Below are positions 7,887-17,500 of a DNA stretch of 64,000 bases, in pieces. The first letter of the stretch is position 1. Every line of letters starts with the position of its first letter. The translations under genes and the position numbers were made by a program. This stretch comes from Burkholderiaceae bacterium (lineage in GTDB: Bacteria; Pseudomonadota; Gammaproteobacteria; Burkholderiales; Burkholderiaceae_C): assembly GCA_017992055.1 (NCBI GenBank), contig JAGOPK010000007.1, positions 62,001-126,000 of the forward strand, read 5' to 3'. The notes beneath the pieces are model-generated. The model was not told where the DNA came from. It was given only the letters and a program-made list of their open reading frames with translations, and made no database searches.

Positions 7887-8677
7887 CCCACTTCCTCGAC
7901 ATCGGCCGCGACGGCGCCGTCGTCACCTGGACCATGAACCAGCCGGCCACGCGCAATGCGCTGACCGGCAACAGCGCGGTCGACGAAATCGTCGCCGCCT
8001 GCGCCGCGGTGGCCGCCGACCGCAGCGTGCGCGTGGTCATCCTCACCGGCGCCGGGCCGGTGTTCAGCTCGGGCGGCAATGTCAAGGACATGGCGCGCTT
8101 CGCCGAGCCCGGCCAGGACGCCGACGCCATCCGCAACGAGTACCGCCACGGCATCCAGCGCATCCCCAAGGCGCTGTGGCATCTGGACGTGCCGGTGGTC
8201 GCCGCCGTCAACGGCCCGGCCATCGGCGCCGGCCTGGACCTGGCCTGCATGTGCGATCTGCGCATCGCCAGCAGCGCCGCCACGTTTGCCGAAAGCTTTG
8301 TGCGCGTGGGCATCGTGCCCGGCGATGGCGGCGCCTGGCTGCTGCCACGGGCCGTGGGCGCGGCCAAGGCCGCCGAGATGGCCTTCACCGGCGATGCCAT
8401 CGGCGCCGACGAGGCCCAGGCCTGCGGCCTGGTCAGCCGCGTGGTCGCACCCGAGGCCCTGCAGGACGAGGCCCGGGCGCTGGCCGCGCGCATCGCCCGC
8501 AACCCCGGCGGCGTGCTGCGCATGACCAAGAAGCTGCTGCGCGAAGGCGTGCACAACACGCTGGAATCGGTGCTCGAGACCTCCGCCTCGTACCAGGCCC
8601 TGGCCCATCTGGGCGCCGACCACCACGAGGCGGTGCGCGCCTTCATCGCCAAGCGCGCACCGAAGTTCAATGACTGA
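7883..8677 (+). CDS. Enoyl-CoA hydratase / crotonase family
   Basis: A 264-residue crotonase-fold enzyme that would hydrate the enoyl-CoA made by the upstream dehydrogenases. Oxyanion-hole segments are SSGGNVKDM and NGPAIGAGLDLA. By alignment with rat enoyl-CoA hydratase, both catalytic glutamates appear present: Glu137 in FAESFVRVG and Glu165 in KAAEMAFTGD. The start at 7883 overlaps the previous stop; the 3' end overlaps the next start at 8670 by eight bases. The family also contains isomerases and lyases, but two conserved glutamates favour a hydratase. Confidence 0.88.
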   Translation: MTHFLDIGRDGAVVTWTMNQPATRNALTGNSAVDEIVAACAAVAADRSVRVVILTGAGPVFSSGGNVKDMARFAEPGQDADAIRNEYRHGIQRIPKALWHLDVPVVAAVNGPAIGAGLDLACMCDLRIASSAATFAESFVRVGIVPGDGGAWLLPRAVGAAKAAEMAFTGDAIGADEAQACGLVSRVVAPEALQDEARALAARIARNPGGVLRMTKKLLREGVHNTLESVLETSASYQALAHLGADHHEAVRAFIAKRAPKFND

Positions 8678-9683
8678 AGCCCGCCAGGCCCTGCTGTGCG
8701 AGCGCCTGGCCGACGATCTGTCGGGCCTGGCCTGGCGGCCGCTGCCGCCGCCTTCGCAGCCACTGGCCGAGCACGAGGTGCGGCTGCGCGTGCTGCGCTG
8801 CGCGCTGAACTTCCCCGACCTGCTGATGACCCAGGGCCTGTACCACCTGCGGCCCGAGCTGCCCTTCGTGCCCGGCATGGAGGGCGTGGGCCAGGTGCTG
8901 CAGGCCGGTGCCGCGGCCCGGGCCGCCGGCCATGAGCCAGGCGCGCTGCGTGTCTTCACCGCCAAGCAGGGCGGCCTGGCCAGCGAATGGGTCGGCCCCG
9001 CCGGCGCGCTTCAGCCGGTGCCCGCCGGGCTGTCGCTGGACGAGGCGGCGGCGTTTTTTGTCACCGGCCTCACCGCCTGGGTGGCGCTGGCGCGCATCGG
9101 CCGGCTGCAGCCTGGCGAGACCCTGCTGGTGCACGGTGCCCGCGGCGGCGTCGGCCAGGCCTGCGTGCAGCTGGGCCGGCACCTGGGCGCGCGGGTCATC
9201 GCCACCGCCAGCGATGCGGCGCGGCTGGCGGCGTTGTTGCCGCGCGACGTCACCTGCCTGGCCGCCGACGAGGGCCTGGCCGACGCGGTGCTGGCCGCCA
9301 CCGGCGGCCGGGGCGCCGACGTGGTCGCCGATCCGGTGGGCGGCGCGGTCTTCGAGGCCTCGCTGCGCTGCGCGGCCTATGGCGGGCGCATCCTGGTGCT
9401 GGGCTTTGCCAGCGGCCAGTTACCCCAGCTCAAGCTGCAGCGTGTGCTCAACCGCGGCCTGGCAGTGCTGGGCGTGCGCGCCGGCGAATACGGCCGCCGC
9501 CACCCGCAGCAGGCGGCCGAGCATGCGGCGGCTGTGCTGCACCTGGCCGCCGCCGGCGTGCTGCGGCCATCGGTGGGCGCGGTGTTTGAATTCCACCAGG
9601 CGGTTGAGGCGCTGCGCGCCATGCAGCTTCGCCAGGTGGCCGGCAAGATCGTGGTGCGCATCGCCGAGCCCGAGCGGGCGTGA
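8670..9683 (+). CDS. NADPH:quinone oxidoreductase, MDR family
   Basis: A 337-residue zinc-free medium-chain dehydrogenase/reductase of the quinone oxidoreductase type. It has the N-terminal GroES-like domain (RCALNFPDLLMTQGLY, FVPGMEGVGQV), the nucleotide-binding HGARGGVGQACVQLG from about residue 155, and VADPVGGAVFEASLRC. It uses NADPH to reduce quinones or enoyl thioesters. As the last gene of the acyl-CoA operon it may reduce or recycle an unsaturated intermediate, but that is inference. No zinc-binding Cys cluster is present. Confidence 0.85.
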   Translation: MTEARQALLCERLADDLSGLAWRPLPPPSQPLAEHEVRLRVLRCALNFPDLLMTQGLYHLRPELPFVPGMEGVGQVLQAGAAARAAGHEPGALRVFTAKQGGLASEWVGPAGALQPVPAGLSLDEAAAFFVTGLTAWVALARIGRLQPGETLLVHGARGGVGQACVQLGRHLGARVIATASDAARLAALLPRDVTCLAADEGLADAVLAATGGRGADVVADPVGGAVFEASLRCAAYGGRILVLGFASGQLPQLKLQRVLNRGLAVLGVRAGEYGRRHPQQAAEHAAAVLHLAAAGVLRPSVGAVFEFHQAVEALRAMQLRQVAGKIVVRIAEPERA

Positions 9684-9767
9684 CGCAATGCGCTGACCTG
9701 CCAAGCTGACACCGGCACTACAGCCCCGTATTGGCCGCCGCAGCGGTCGACCGCCGCCGCGACTGCC

Positions 9768-9773
9768 TATAGT
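9768..9773 (+). promoter_or_regulatory. -10 box immediately before the GGDEF gene
   Basis: TATAGT, five of six bases of the sigma70 consensus, lies six bases before the GTG start at 9780. There is no room for a ribosome binding site, so the mRNA would be leaderless or nearly so. A convincing -35 element is not visible. Confidence 0.45.
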
Positions 9774-9779
9774 GTCGGC

Positions 9780-12700
9780 GTGATCCGTCGTCTTGTCTGT
9801 GGGCTGTTGTTGTGGACGTGCGCCTGGGCCCTGGCCCAGCCCGCGCCGCCGGCGTTGCCGACGTCCCTGCCGCTGCCGGTGCGCGATGCGCTGGACGACC
9901 CGCGTTTTGCCAGCGTCGGCGACACCCGCTCGATCAACGACGGCGTGGTCACCGCCCTGGCCCAGGACGAGCAGGGCTTTCTGTGGGTCGGCACCACCGT
10001 CGGCCTGGTGCGGCACGACGGCTACCAGCTGCGCCCCTTCCCCGTCGGCGAGGCCATGGCCGCACCGGGCGCACGCCCGGTGGGCGGCGGCACGCGCTTT
10101 GTGCGCGCGTTGCTGGCGGCGCCGGGCGGCGTGCTGTGGGCCGGTCTGGAAGGCGAAGGCCTGGCCCGGCTGGACCTGGCCAGCCAGCGCTGGACGCTGT
10201 ACCGACCCGATGCCTCGCGCCCCGGCGCGCTGGCCCATGGCACGGTGCGAGCGCTGGCGCGCGAGGCCGATGGCACGCTGTGGGTGGGCACCACCGGCGG
10301 CGGCCTGCACAGCCTGGCGCCGGGGGCCGAGCAGTTTGTGCACCACCGCCGCGCCGACGGCGCCCTGCCCGACGACCGCGTGCAGTCGCTGCGGGTCGAC
10401 CGCCAGGGCACGCTGTGGGTCGGCACCTGGCGCGGCCTGGTGCGCAAGCTGCGTGGCAGCCCGCGCTTCGAGCCGGTGTTTTCCGATGCGGGTGGCGACA
10501 CCCTGGCCGGCCGCCAGGTGTCGATGCTGGGCGAAGGACCGGACGGCCGCCTCTGGGTCGGCACGCGCGAAGGCGACCTGGCGCTGATCGACCCCGCCAG
10601 CGGCCAGGGCCGCTGGCTGGAGCGGGCCGCGGCGGCGGCCGAGGCCGGTGGCGGCGGTGGTGCCATCGCCGCTGGCCCCGGCGGCAGCGCGTCCTTCGTC
10701 GTCGCCAACGAGCGCGAGGTCTGGATCGGCCGCGACCGTGGCCTGGACCTGCGCGATGCCGGCACCGGCGCGCTGCACAAGCGCCTGCAGCGCTCGCTGA
10801 ACAAACCCTGGGGCCTGGCCGGCCACAACGTGGTGGCCCTGCTGCGCGATGCCTCGGGCCAGATCTGGGTTGGCAGCTATGGCGGTGGCCTGCAGCGCCA
10901 CAGCCCCAGCGCCGGCCTGTGGGTGCGGCGTGGCGAAGGCCCGCCCGGCAGCGCCTTCGAAGAAGGCGATGTGCGCAGCCTGCACCAGCTGAGCCATGGC
11001 GCGACCCGGGGTGAGGTCTGGGCCGGCACGCCGGCCGGCGCGCTGATCGTCTTTGACGACCAGCTGCGCCTGCGCCGGCAGATCCTGCCCGGCAGCGACG
11101 GTGCGCGGCAGTTCGCCGGCGGCTTGGTCGGCGCCATCACCCAGGCCGCCGACGGCACAGTGTGGGTGGGCAGCGACTCGGGCATCTACGCCTTTGGCAG
11201 CGACCACCGCCTGCGCCATCGCCACAGCACCGGCACCGGCCGCACGCGCCGCCTGCTGGTCGCGGCCGACGGCAGCCTCTGGGCCGGCACCCAGGACGGC
11301 GTGTACCGGCTGGCGCCGGGCGGCAGCCGCTTCGAGCGCCTGGTGCGCAGCGACGGTCAGCCGCTGACCGGCAATGTCAACGCCCTGGTGCAGGACCGCG
11401 ACGGCAGCCTGTGGGTCGGTGGCAATGCTGGACTGTTCCGCGTGCCGGCCGGCGAGCTGCGGCTGCAGCCGCAGGCCACGGGCAAGACCGGCGGCCTGCG
11501 CAGCCCGGTGGTGCTGGGCCTGCTGGTCGACCGCCAGGGCCGGCTGTGGGTGGACACCAGTGCCGGCCTGCACCGGCGCGTCGGCGGCACCGGCCAGGCC
11601 GCGAGCTTCGAGCCGGTGGCCGGCGACGGCGCCAGCTTCGGTGCCAACCTGCTCGACGACGAGCAGGGCCGCATCTGGAGCCACCAGAACGTCTACGACC
11701 CGCGCGACGGCCGGCTGCAGGAGCTGGGCGCGGCCGACGGCGTGGACATCGGCACCGGCTGGTTCCGTGCCCATGCTCGGCTGGCCGATGGCCGGCTGCT
11801 GTTTGGCGGCAGCACCGGCGTGCTGGTGGTCGAGCCGGCCCAGCTGCGGCCCTGGACCCACCAACCCAAGGTGGTGGTGTCGGATCTGCGCATCGACGGC
11901 GAGCGCCAACCGCTGGCCCGGCTGCAGCCCGGCCTGGTGCTGCAGCCCGGCCAGCGCGCCTTCAGCATCGAGTTCGCCGCGCTGGACTTCACCCAGCCCG
12001 ACCGCAACCGCTACCGCTACCGCCTCGAAGGCCACGACGCCGACTGGGTGGCCACAGGTGCCGAGTTCCGTGTCGCCGGCTACGGCAATCTGGCGCCCGG
12101 CGCCTACCGGCTGCAGGTGCAGGGCAGCAACCGCGTCGGCGCCTGGAGCCCGCAGGTGCTGAGCATCGCGGTGCAGGTGCTGCCGGCCTGGTGGCAGACC
12201 TGGTGGGCCCGCGCTGCCTTGCTGGCCGGGGGACTGGCCGCGGTGTGGGCCCTGGTGCGGTTGCGCACGCGCATGCTGGAGCGGCGCCAGGCCCTGCTGG
12301 AGGCCATGGTGCGCGAGCGCACGGCCGAGCACCAGGCGCTGTCGCAGGAGCTGCAGCGCAAGTCGGCGGCGCTGGAGGCATCCAGCCTCACCGATCCGCT
12401 GACCGGCCTGCACAACCGGCGCTTCCTCAGCCAGCACATGGCCGCCGACGCGGCCCTGGTGCTGCGCCGCCACAGCGAGCCCGGCGCGCCGCTGGCCGCC
12501 ACGCTGCCGGGCGGACTGGGCGATGGCCCGGACATCGTGTTCTTCCTGATCGACATCGACCACTTCAAGCAGGTCAACGACCAGCACGGCCATGCCGCCG
12601 GCGATGCCGTGCTGCTGCAGGTCTGCGAGCGGCTGAAGGCCGCCTTCCGAGAGGCCGACTACCTGGTGCGCTGGGGCGGCGAGGAGTTCCTGGTCGCCGC

Positions 12701-13112
12701 CCGCGCCACCTCGCGCGAGCGCGCCGCCGAGCTGGCCGAGCGGGCGCGCCTGGCCATCGCCCGCGAGCCCTTCGTGCTCGACGACGGCACGCGCCTGCAC
12801 AAGACCTGCTCGGTGGGCTTTGCCGCCTATCCGCTGGCGCCGGCCCTGCCCGGCGCGCTGGACTGGACAGCCACGGTGGACCTGGCCGATGCGGCGCTGT
12901 ACGTCGTCAAGCGCGACGGCCGCGATGGCTGGCTGGGCCTGGTGCGGGCCGAGGCCGGCGATGCCGCGGCGCTGCGGGCGGCAGCCGCCCTGCCGCTGCC
13001 GCAATGGGCGCGGCAAGGCGGCGTGCAGATGCTGGGCTCGCGCGGATTCACCGAGCTGGCCCAGGCGCGTGCCATCCACCCCGGGTCAACCCTGGAGCTG
13101 GACACCCCCTGA
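9780..13112 (+). CDS. Periplasmic propeller sensor with GGDEF domain
   Basis: A 1110-residue sensor diguanylate cyclase. Order: signal peptide (1-20), about two seven-bladed regulator propellers with blades such as FLWVGTTVGLVRHDG and IWVGSYGGGLQRH, a Y_Y_Y domain at about 743-793 (NRYRYRLEGHDADW), a transmembrane helix at about 809-830, a coiled coil, and a GGDEF domain from about 869. The active-site GGEEF near 965 is intact and is preceded by RxxD (READ) five residues upstream, so product inhibition by c-di-GMP is likely. The start is GTG. It lies 74 bp upstream of the TIR gene on the same strand; co-transcription is possible but unproven. Confidence 0.9.
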   Translation: MIRRLVCGLLLWTCAWALAQPAPPALPTSLPLPVRDALDDPRFASVGDTRSINDGVVTALAQDEQGFLWVGTTVGLVRHDGYQLRPFPVGEAMAAPGARPVGGGTRFVRALLAAPGGVLWAGLEGEGLARLDLASQRWTLYRPDASRPGALAHGTVRALAREADGTLWVGTTGGGLHSLAPGAEQFVHHRRADGALPDDRVQSLRVDRQGTLWVGTWRGLVRKLRGSPRFEPVFSDAGGDTLAGRQVSMLGEGPDGRLWVGTREGDLALIDPASGQGRWLERAAAAAEAGGGGGAIAAGPGGSASFVVANEREVWIGRDRGLDLRDAGTGALHKRLQRSLNKPWGLAGHNVVALLRDASGQIWVGSYGGGLQRHSPSAGLWVRRGEGPPGSAFEEGDVRSLHQLSHGATRGEVWAGTPAGALIVFDDQLRLRRQILPGSDGARQFAGGLVGAITQAADGTVWVGSDSGIYAFGSDHRLRHRHSTGTGRTRRLLVAADGSLWAGTQDGVYRLAPGGSRFERLVRSDGQPLTGNVNALVQDRDGSLWVGGNAGLFRVPAGELRLQPQATGKTGGLRSPVVLGLLVDRQGRLWVDTSAGLHRRVGGTGQAASFEPVAGDGASFGANLLDDEQGRIWSHQNVYDPRDGRLQELGAADGVDIGTGWFRAHARLADGRLLFGGSTGVLVVEPAQLRPWTHQPKVVVSDLRIDGERQPLARLQPGLVLQPGQRAFSIEFAALDFTQPDRNRYRYRLEGHDADWVATGAEFRVAGYGNLAPGAYRLQVQGSNRVGAWSPQVLSIAVQVLPAWWQTWWARAALLAGGLAAVWALVRLRTRMLERRQALLEAMVRERTAEHQALSQELQRKSAALEASSLTDPLTGLHNRRFLSQHMAADAALVLRRHSEPGAPLAATLPGGLGDGPDIVFFLIDIDHFKQVNDQHGHAAGDAVLLQVCERLKAAFREADYLVRWGGEEFLVAARATSRERAAELAERARLAIAREPFVLDDGTRLHKTCSVGFAAYPLAPALPGALDWTATVDLADAALYVVKRDGRDGWLGLVRAEAGDAAALRAAAALPLPQWARQGGVQMLGSRGFTELAQARAIHPGSTLELDTP

Positions 13113-13186
13113 TCGAAGTCGGCGCGCGGTCGGCACTGCGCCCGCCAGCGTCAAGAATGGTCCGCACCGCTGTCACAAGGTGCGTG

Positions 13187-14590
13187 ATGGGCTATCTGCC
13201 GCAGTTCAAGAACGACCTGTTCCTCAGTTACCGGCGCGCCAGCAACGAAAGCGCCGACCGCTGGATCGACACCTTCTGCGACCAGGTGCGCGCCGCATTG
13301 CGCGACCTGGTCGGCGACGTGACGATCTGGCGCGACACGCAGGAGCTGCGCGCCGGCGACGCCTGGCGGCCCGAGATCGGCGAGGCGGTCGATTCGGCGG
13401 CGCTGTTCCTGGCGGTGATCTCGCGCACCTATTTCGACAGCGACGAATGCCGCAAGGAGTTCGACCGCTTCCTCGGCAAGGTCAAGGCCGCCGGCGACGG
13501 CCGCAAGCTGGTGCCGGTCTACAAGCACCCGCCCAAGCCCGACGCCGAGCTGCCGCGCGAGCTGGCCGAGATCGGCCACCACGAGTTCTTCCTGCGCGAC
13601 CCCAAGCCCTGGCGCGAGCTGGACCCCAAGCGCGACTACGACGACTACCACGAGCGCCTGGGCCGCGTGGTGTTCGACCTGATGGAAGCGCTGGAGGCGC
13701 TGCAGGGCGCGCAGAAGAAGCAGGCCCTGGGCAAGGTCTTCGTCGCCACCGTCGCGCCCGAGCTGGCGCCCGAGCGCGAGCGCCTGCGCGCCGACCTGCG
13801 CCAGCGCGGCTTTCTGGTGGTGCCCGAGCACGAGTACCTGTGGAATGCCGACGACCACCGCGAGCGCATCACGCGCGACCTGGCCGAGTCGCTGCTGGCC
13901 GTGCATGTGCTGGGCCGCACGGCCTCGGTGGAGCCGCTGGCCGCGGCGCGCTCGCGGCTGCAGCTGGAGCTGGCCTTTACCGAGATGGCCAGGCGCGGCC
14001 GGCCCGCGCCCCTGGTCTGGATCCAGTCGGCCGAGCGCACCGACGAGGCCCAGGCCGGCCTGATCGCCTATGTCGAGCAGGACCTGGCCAACCAGGGCGT
14101 GGACTACCTCACCGGTCCGCTGGAGGACCTGAAGTCGCTGATGTTCGACAAGCTGCCGCGGCCGACACCGGCCGCGCCGCCCAAGCCGCGCGAGGTGGCC
14201 CTGCTGGTCGAAGAGGCCGACCTGGCCGACCTGGGGCCGCTGAAGGCCCTGCTGGCCGACAAGCTGGGCCTGGAGCCCCGGCCGCTGAAGTTTGCCGGCA
14301 CCACGCCCAAGGATGCCGAGCGCCTGGCACGCACGCTGGGCGCCTGCAGCCAGGCCATCGTGTTCTGGCACCGCCAGAGCGAGGACTGGGTCTATGACCT
14401 GATGGACCTGGAGGCCCTGGCCCCGTACCTGACGCCGGAGCGCCTGGCGATTTATGCCACCGGCGCGGCCAGCGACGAGAAGGCCAGCTTCACCACGCGC
14501 AAGGCGCGCATGGTGCAGGCCCAGGTCAGCAGCGGTGAGGCCGAGCTGCGCAGCTTTGCCGCCAGCCTGCCGGCGGAGGGCCGGCCATGA
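13187..14590 (+). CDS. TIR-domain protein with two further Rossmann-like modules
   Basis: A 467-residue protein. Residues 8-130 are a bacterial TIR domain: DLFLSYRRAS (box 1), WRDTQELRAGDAWRPEI, and the ISRTYFDSDECRKEF segment in which Glu91 occupies the NADase catalytic position. Residues about 185-300 form a second alpha/beta module (KVFVATVAPELAPERERLRA, QRGFLVVPE) that looks DUF4062- or TIR-like. A third alpha/beta module follows from about 335 (REVALLVEEADLADLGPLKA). The start at 13187 has AAGG upstream; ATG 13157 is an alternative. Its stop overlaps the start of the STAND ATPase, so the two should be co-produced, with TIR the likely NAD+-cleaving effector (inferred). Confidence 0.85.
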   Translation: MGYLPQFKNDLFLSYRRASNESADRWIDTFCDQVRAALRDLVGDVTIWRDTQELRAGDAWRPEIGEAVDSAALFLAVISRTYFDSDECRKEFDRFLGKVKAAGDGRKLVPVYKHPPKPDAELPRELAEIGHHEFFLRDPKPWRELDPKRDYDDYHERLGRVVFDLMEALEALQGAQKKQALGKVFVATVAPELAPERERLRADLRQRGFLVVPEHEYLWNADDHRERITRDLAESLLAVHVLGRTASVEPLAAARSRLQLELAFTEMARRGRPAPLVWIQSAERTDEAQAGLIAYVEQDLANQGVDYLTGPLEDLKSLMFDKLPRPTPAAPPKPREVALLVEEADLADLGPLKALLADKLGLEPRPLKFAGTTPKDAERLARTLGACSQAIVFWHRQSEDWVYDLMDLEALAPYLTPERLAIYATGAASDEKASFTTRKARMVQAQVSSGEAELRSFAASLPAEGRP

Positions 14591-17500
14591 GCCCCGAGGC
14601 GCTGGCGCTGATCGCCGCCAATCCCTTCCCCGGGCTGCGGGCCTTCAAGCCCGGCGAGTCCGACCGCTTCTTCGGCCGCGGCCAGCAGATCGCCGAGCTG
14701 GTGCAGCGCCTGCGCGAGGTGCCGCTGGTGGCGGTGTCGGGCGCCTCGGGCTGCGGCAAGAGCAGCCTGGTGCTGGCCGGCCTGCTGGCCGAGCTGCGCC
14801 GCCGCCACGATGCGCTGGACGACACCGACTGGCGGCCGGTGGTGATGCGCCCCGGCGCACGGCCCATCGCCCACCTGGCGGCGTCGCTGGCCGCGGTGCT
14901 GTACCGCGACGCCCCGCCCGATGAAGGCCTGGACCCCGACGCCACGCTGGAACGCCGCACCGGCGCCCTGGTCGGCGCGCTGCGCCTGGGCGGACTGGGC
15001 CTGGTCGAGGCCGTGCGCGCGGCCAGGCTGCCCGGCGATGCGCGGGTGCTGGTGGTGGTCGACCAGTTCGAGGAGATCTTCCGCTTCAAGCGCATGGCCG
15101 ATGCGGACGAGGCCGCGGCCTTCGTCAAGCTGCTGCTGGCCGCGGCCGACGATCCGGCCTCGCCGGTGAGCGTGGTGCTGACGCTGCGCTCCGACGCCCT
15201 GGGCGCCTGCGCCGAGTTCCGCGACCTGCCCGAGGCCGTCAGCCGCGGCGGCTACCTGGTGCCGCGGCTCAAGCGCGAGCAGCGCAAGGAGGCCATCGTC
15301 CGGCCCATCGAGCTGCGGGGCGCACGCATCGCGCCGCGCCTGGTGCAGCGCCTGCTCAACGACGTGTCCGACGACTTCGACGACCTGCCGGTGATGCAGC
15401 ATGCGCTGTCGCGCACCTGGCAGCACTGGGCCGAGGTCGGCGCAGGCAGCCGTCCCATCGACCTCGAAGACTACGAGGCCATCGGCGCCGCCGCCGATGC
15501 GCTGTCCAACCATGCCGACGAGGCCTGCCGCTCACTGGGTGCGCTGGGCGATCCCGGCGGCGTGGTGGAGCGGGTGTTCCGCGCACTCACCGAGCGTGTC
15601 GCCGACATGGCCGGCAAGGGCGGCGGCCAGTCCGGCGAGGTGCGCCGGCCGATGCCGTTTTCGCAGCTGGTGGCGGTGGCCGGCCTGCGCGAGCTGGTGC
15701 CGGCCTCGGCCCAGGCCGCGGCCGAGGCCAGCGCCCGCGCCAGCGTGACCCAGGTGGTCGAGCGCTTCCGCCGCGCCGACACCGCCCTGCTGCTGCCCGG
15801 CCCCGAGGTGGCGCTGGACAGCGACCCGGTGATCGACATCTCGCACGAGAGCCTGATCCGGCTGTGGCGAGCGCTGCGCGCTTGGGTGCAGGCCGAGGCC
15901 GAGGCCGCCACCGAGCTGGAGCGCCTGCTCGAGGACGTGCGCCGCCGCGCCACCGAAAACGGCGAGCTGCGCCGCGGCCGCGATCTGGCGCGGGCCCTGC
16001 TGTGGCGCCGCGTCAACCAGCCCAATGCAGCCTGGGTCGGCCTGGTCGGCGGCCAGGGCGGCGCAGGCGGCAGCGGCGGCGCCGCCGGCGCGGCGCTGTG
16101 GGCCGGCATCCAGCAGTTCCTGGCCGACAGCGAGCAGGCCGAGGCCCGCGCCCAGCGCCGCGCCGCGCTGCAGCTGTGGGGCTTTCGCGGCCTGGCCGCG
16201 GCGGTGGTGCTGGTGTCCTTTCTGGCGGCCTTCAATGCCGCGCGCCAGCAGCGCCAGACGCTGTCGCGCGAGCTGGCCGCGCGCTCGATGCTGGCGCTGG
16301 ACGTCGACCCGGCGCATAGCGCGCGCCTGGCCGCCCAGGCGCTGGACGAGGACGACAGCAACCGCCGCGCCCAGTACGCGCTGCGCCAGGCCATGGCCGG
16401 GCTGGAGGTGGCGCAGACCGAGCAGATCGTGCAGGCCGGCGCGCCGCTGGCCGAGGCCCGCTACGGCCCGGGCCGGCGCCGCCTGCTGCTGGCCGGCGGC
16501 CCCACGGTGTGGCTGCACGATCCGGCCACGCTGGCGCGCACGCACACGCTCAAGGCCCCGGCCGCGGTGCTGCGCGCCTGGCTGGTGGGCCAGGGCGCCG
16601 GCGAGCGCGTGGTCGCGCTCGGCGACGACTGGAAGCTGCATCTGCTGGCGCTGGACGCGGCCCAGCCGCCCCAGGCCCTGGCCTGCGGCGGCGAGGGCAA
16701 TTCGGTGTCGGCGCTGGCCGCCTGGTCGGCCGAGGCTGCGGCCGGCGCCGCCCCGCCGGCGACAGCGCAGGCCACGGCGCAGGCCAGCAGCGCCTTTGTC
16801 GCCATCGGCTGCTACGACGGCGAGCTGAGCCTGGTCACGCTGGGCGCCGACGGCCGGCCGGTGGCGCGCCAGACCCTGGTGCCCGGCGGCGGCGACGAGG
16901 CCACGTCCACCGCGCTGGGTTTTTCCAGCGACGGCCGCTGGCTGGCCGCCGGCGACAACGCCGGCCTGGGCCGCGTCTGGCGGCTCGATGGCAGCGGCCA
17001 GGCACCGTCCCAGGCCCTGGCCCGCGGCTGGATCGGCGCGCCGGGCGGCAGCACGCCGATCCGCCACCAGGCGGCGATCCGCGACATCGGCTTCCATCCC
17101 AGCGAGCCCTCGCTGCTGGCCAGCGCCAGCGACGACCGCAGCGCCCGCGTCTGGCGGCTGGACCTGGCCCAGGGCCGGCTGGCGCCCGATCTGCCGGGCC
17201 AGAAGCCCTACGAGACCCTGGCCCACGACCGGCCGGTGGCCAGTGCGCGCTTCGTGCAGCGGGTGGACGACGACTTCCGGCTGATGACGGTGTCGGACAA
17301 GCGCGTGTTCTTCTGGACCGATGCCCAGACCCGCGACGAGCGCCGCCACGACGACTGGGTCACCGAGGCCGGCGTGTCCGACGACGGCGAGCTGCTGGTC
17401 TCGGCCTCAGCCGATGGCACGGCGCGCATCTGGTCGTCGCGCACGCGCACGCCGATCGCCGTGCTGCGCGGCCACCGCAACGAGGTCACGCATGCCTTCT

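Noticed and set aside
9420-13079. Long minus-strand open frame of 1219 codons opposite the GGDEF gene
   Set aside because: Its composition (Gln, His, Ala runs without domains) is that of a mirrored GC-rich gene; the plus strand has a complete sensor protein here.
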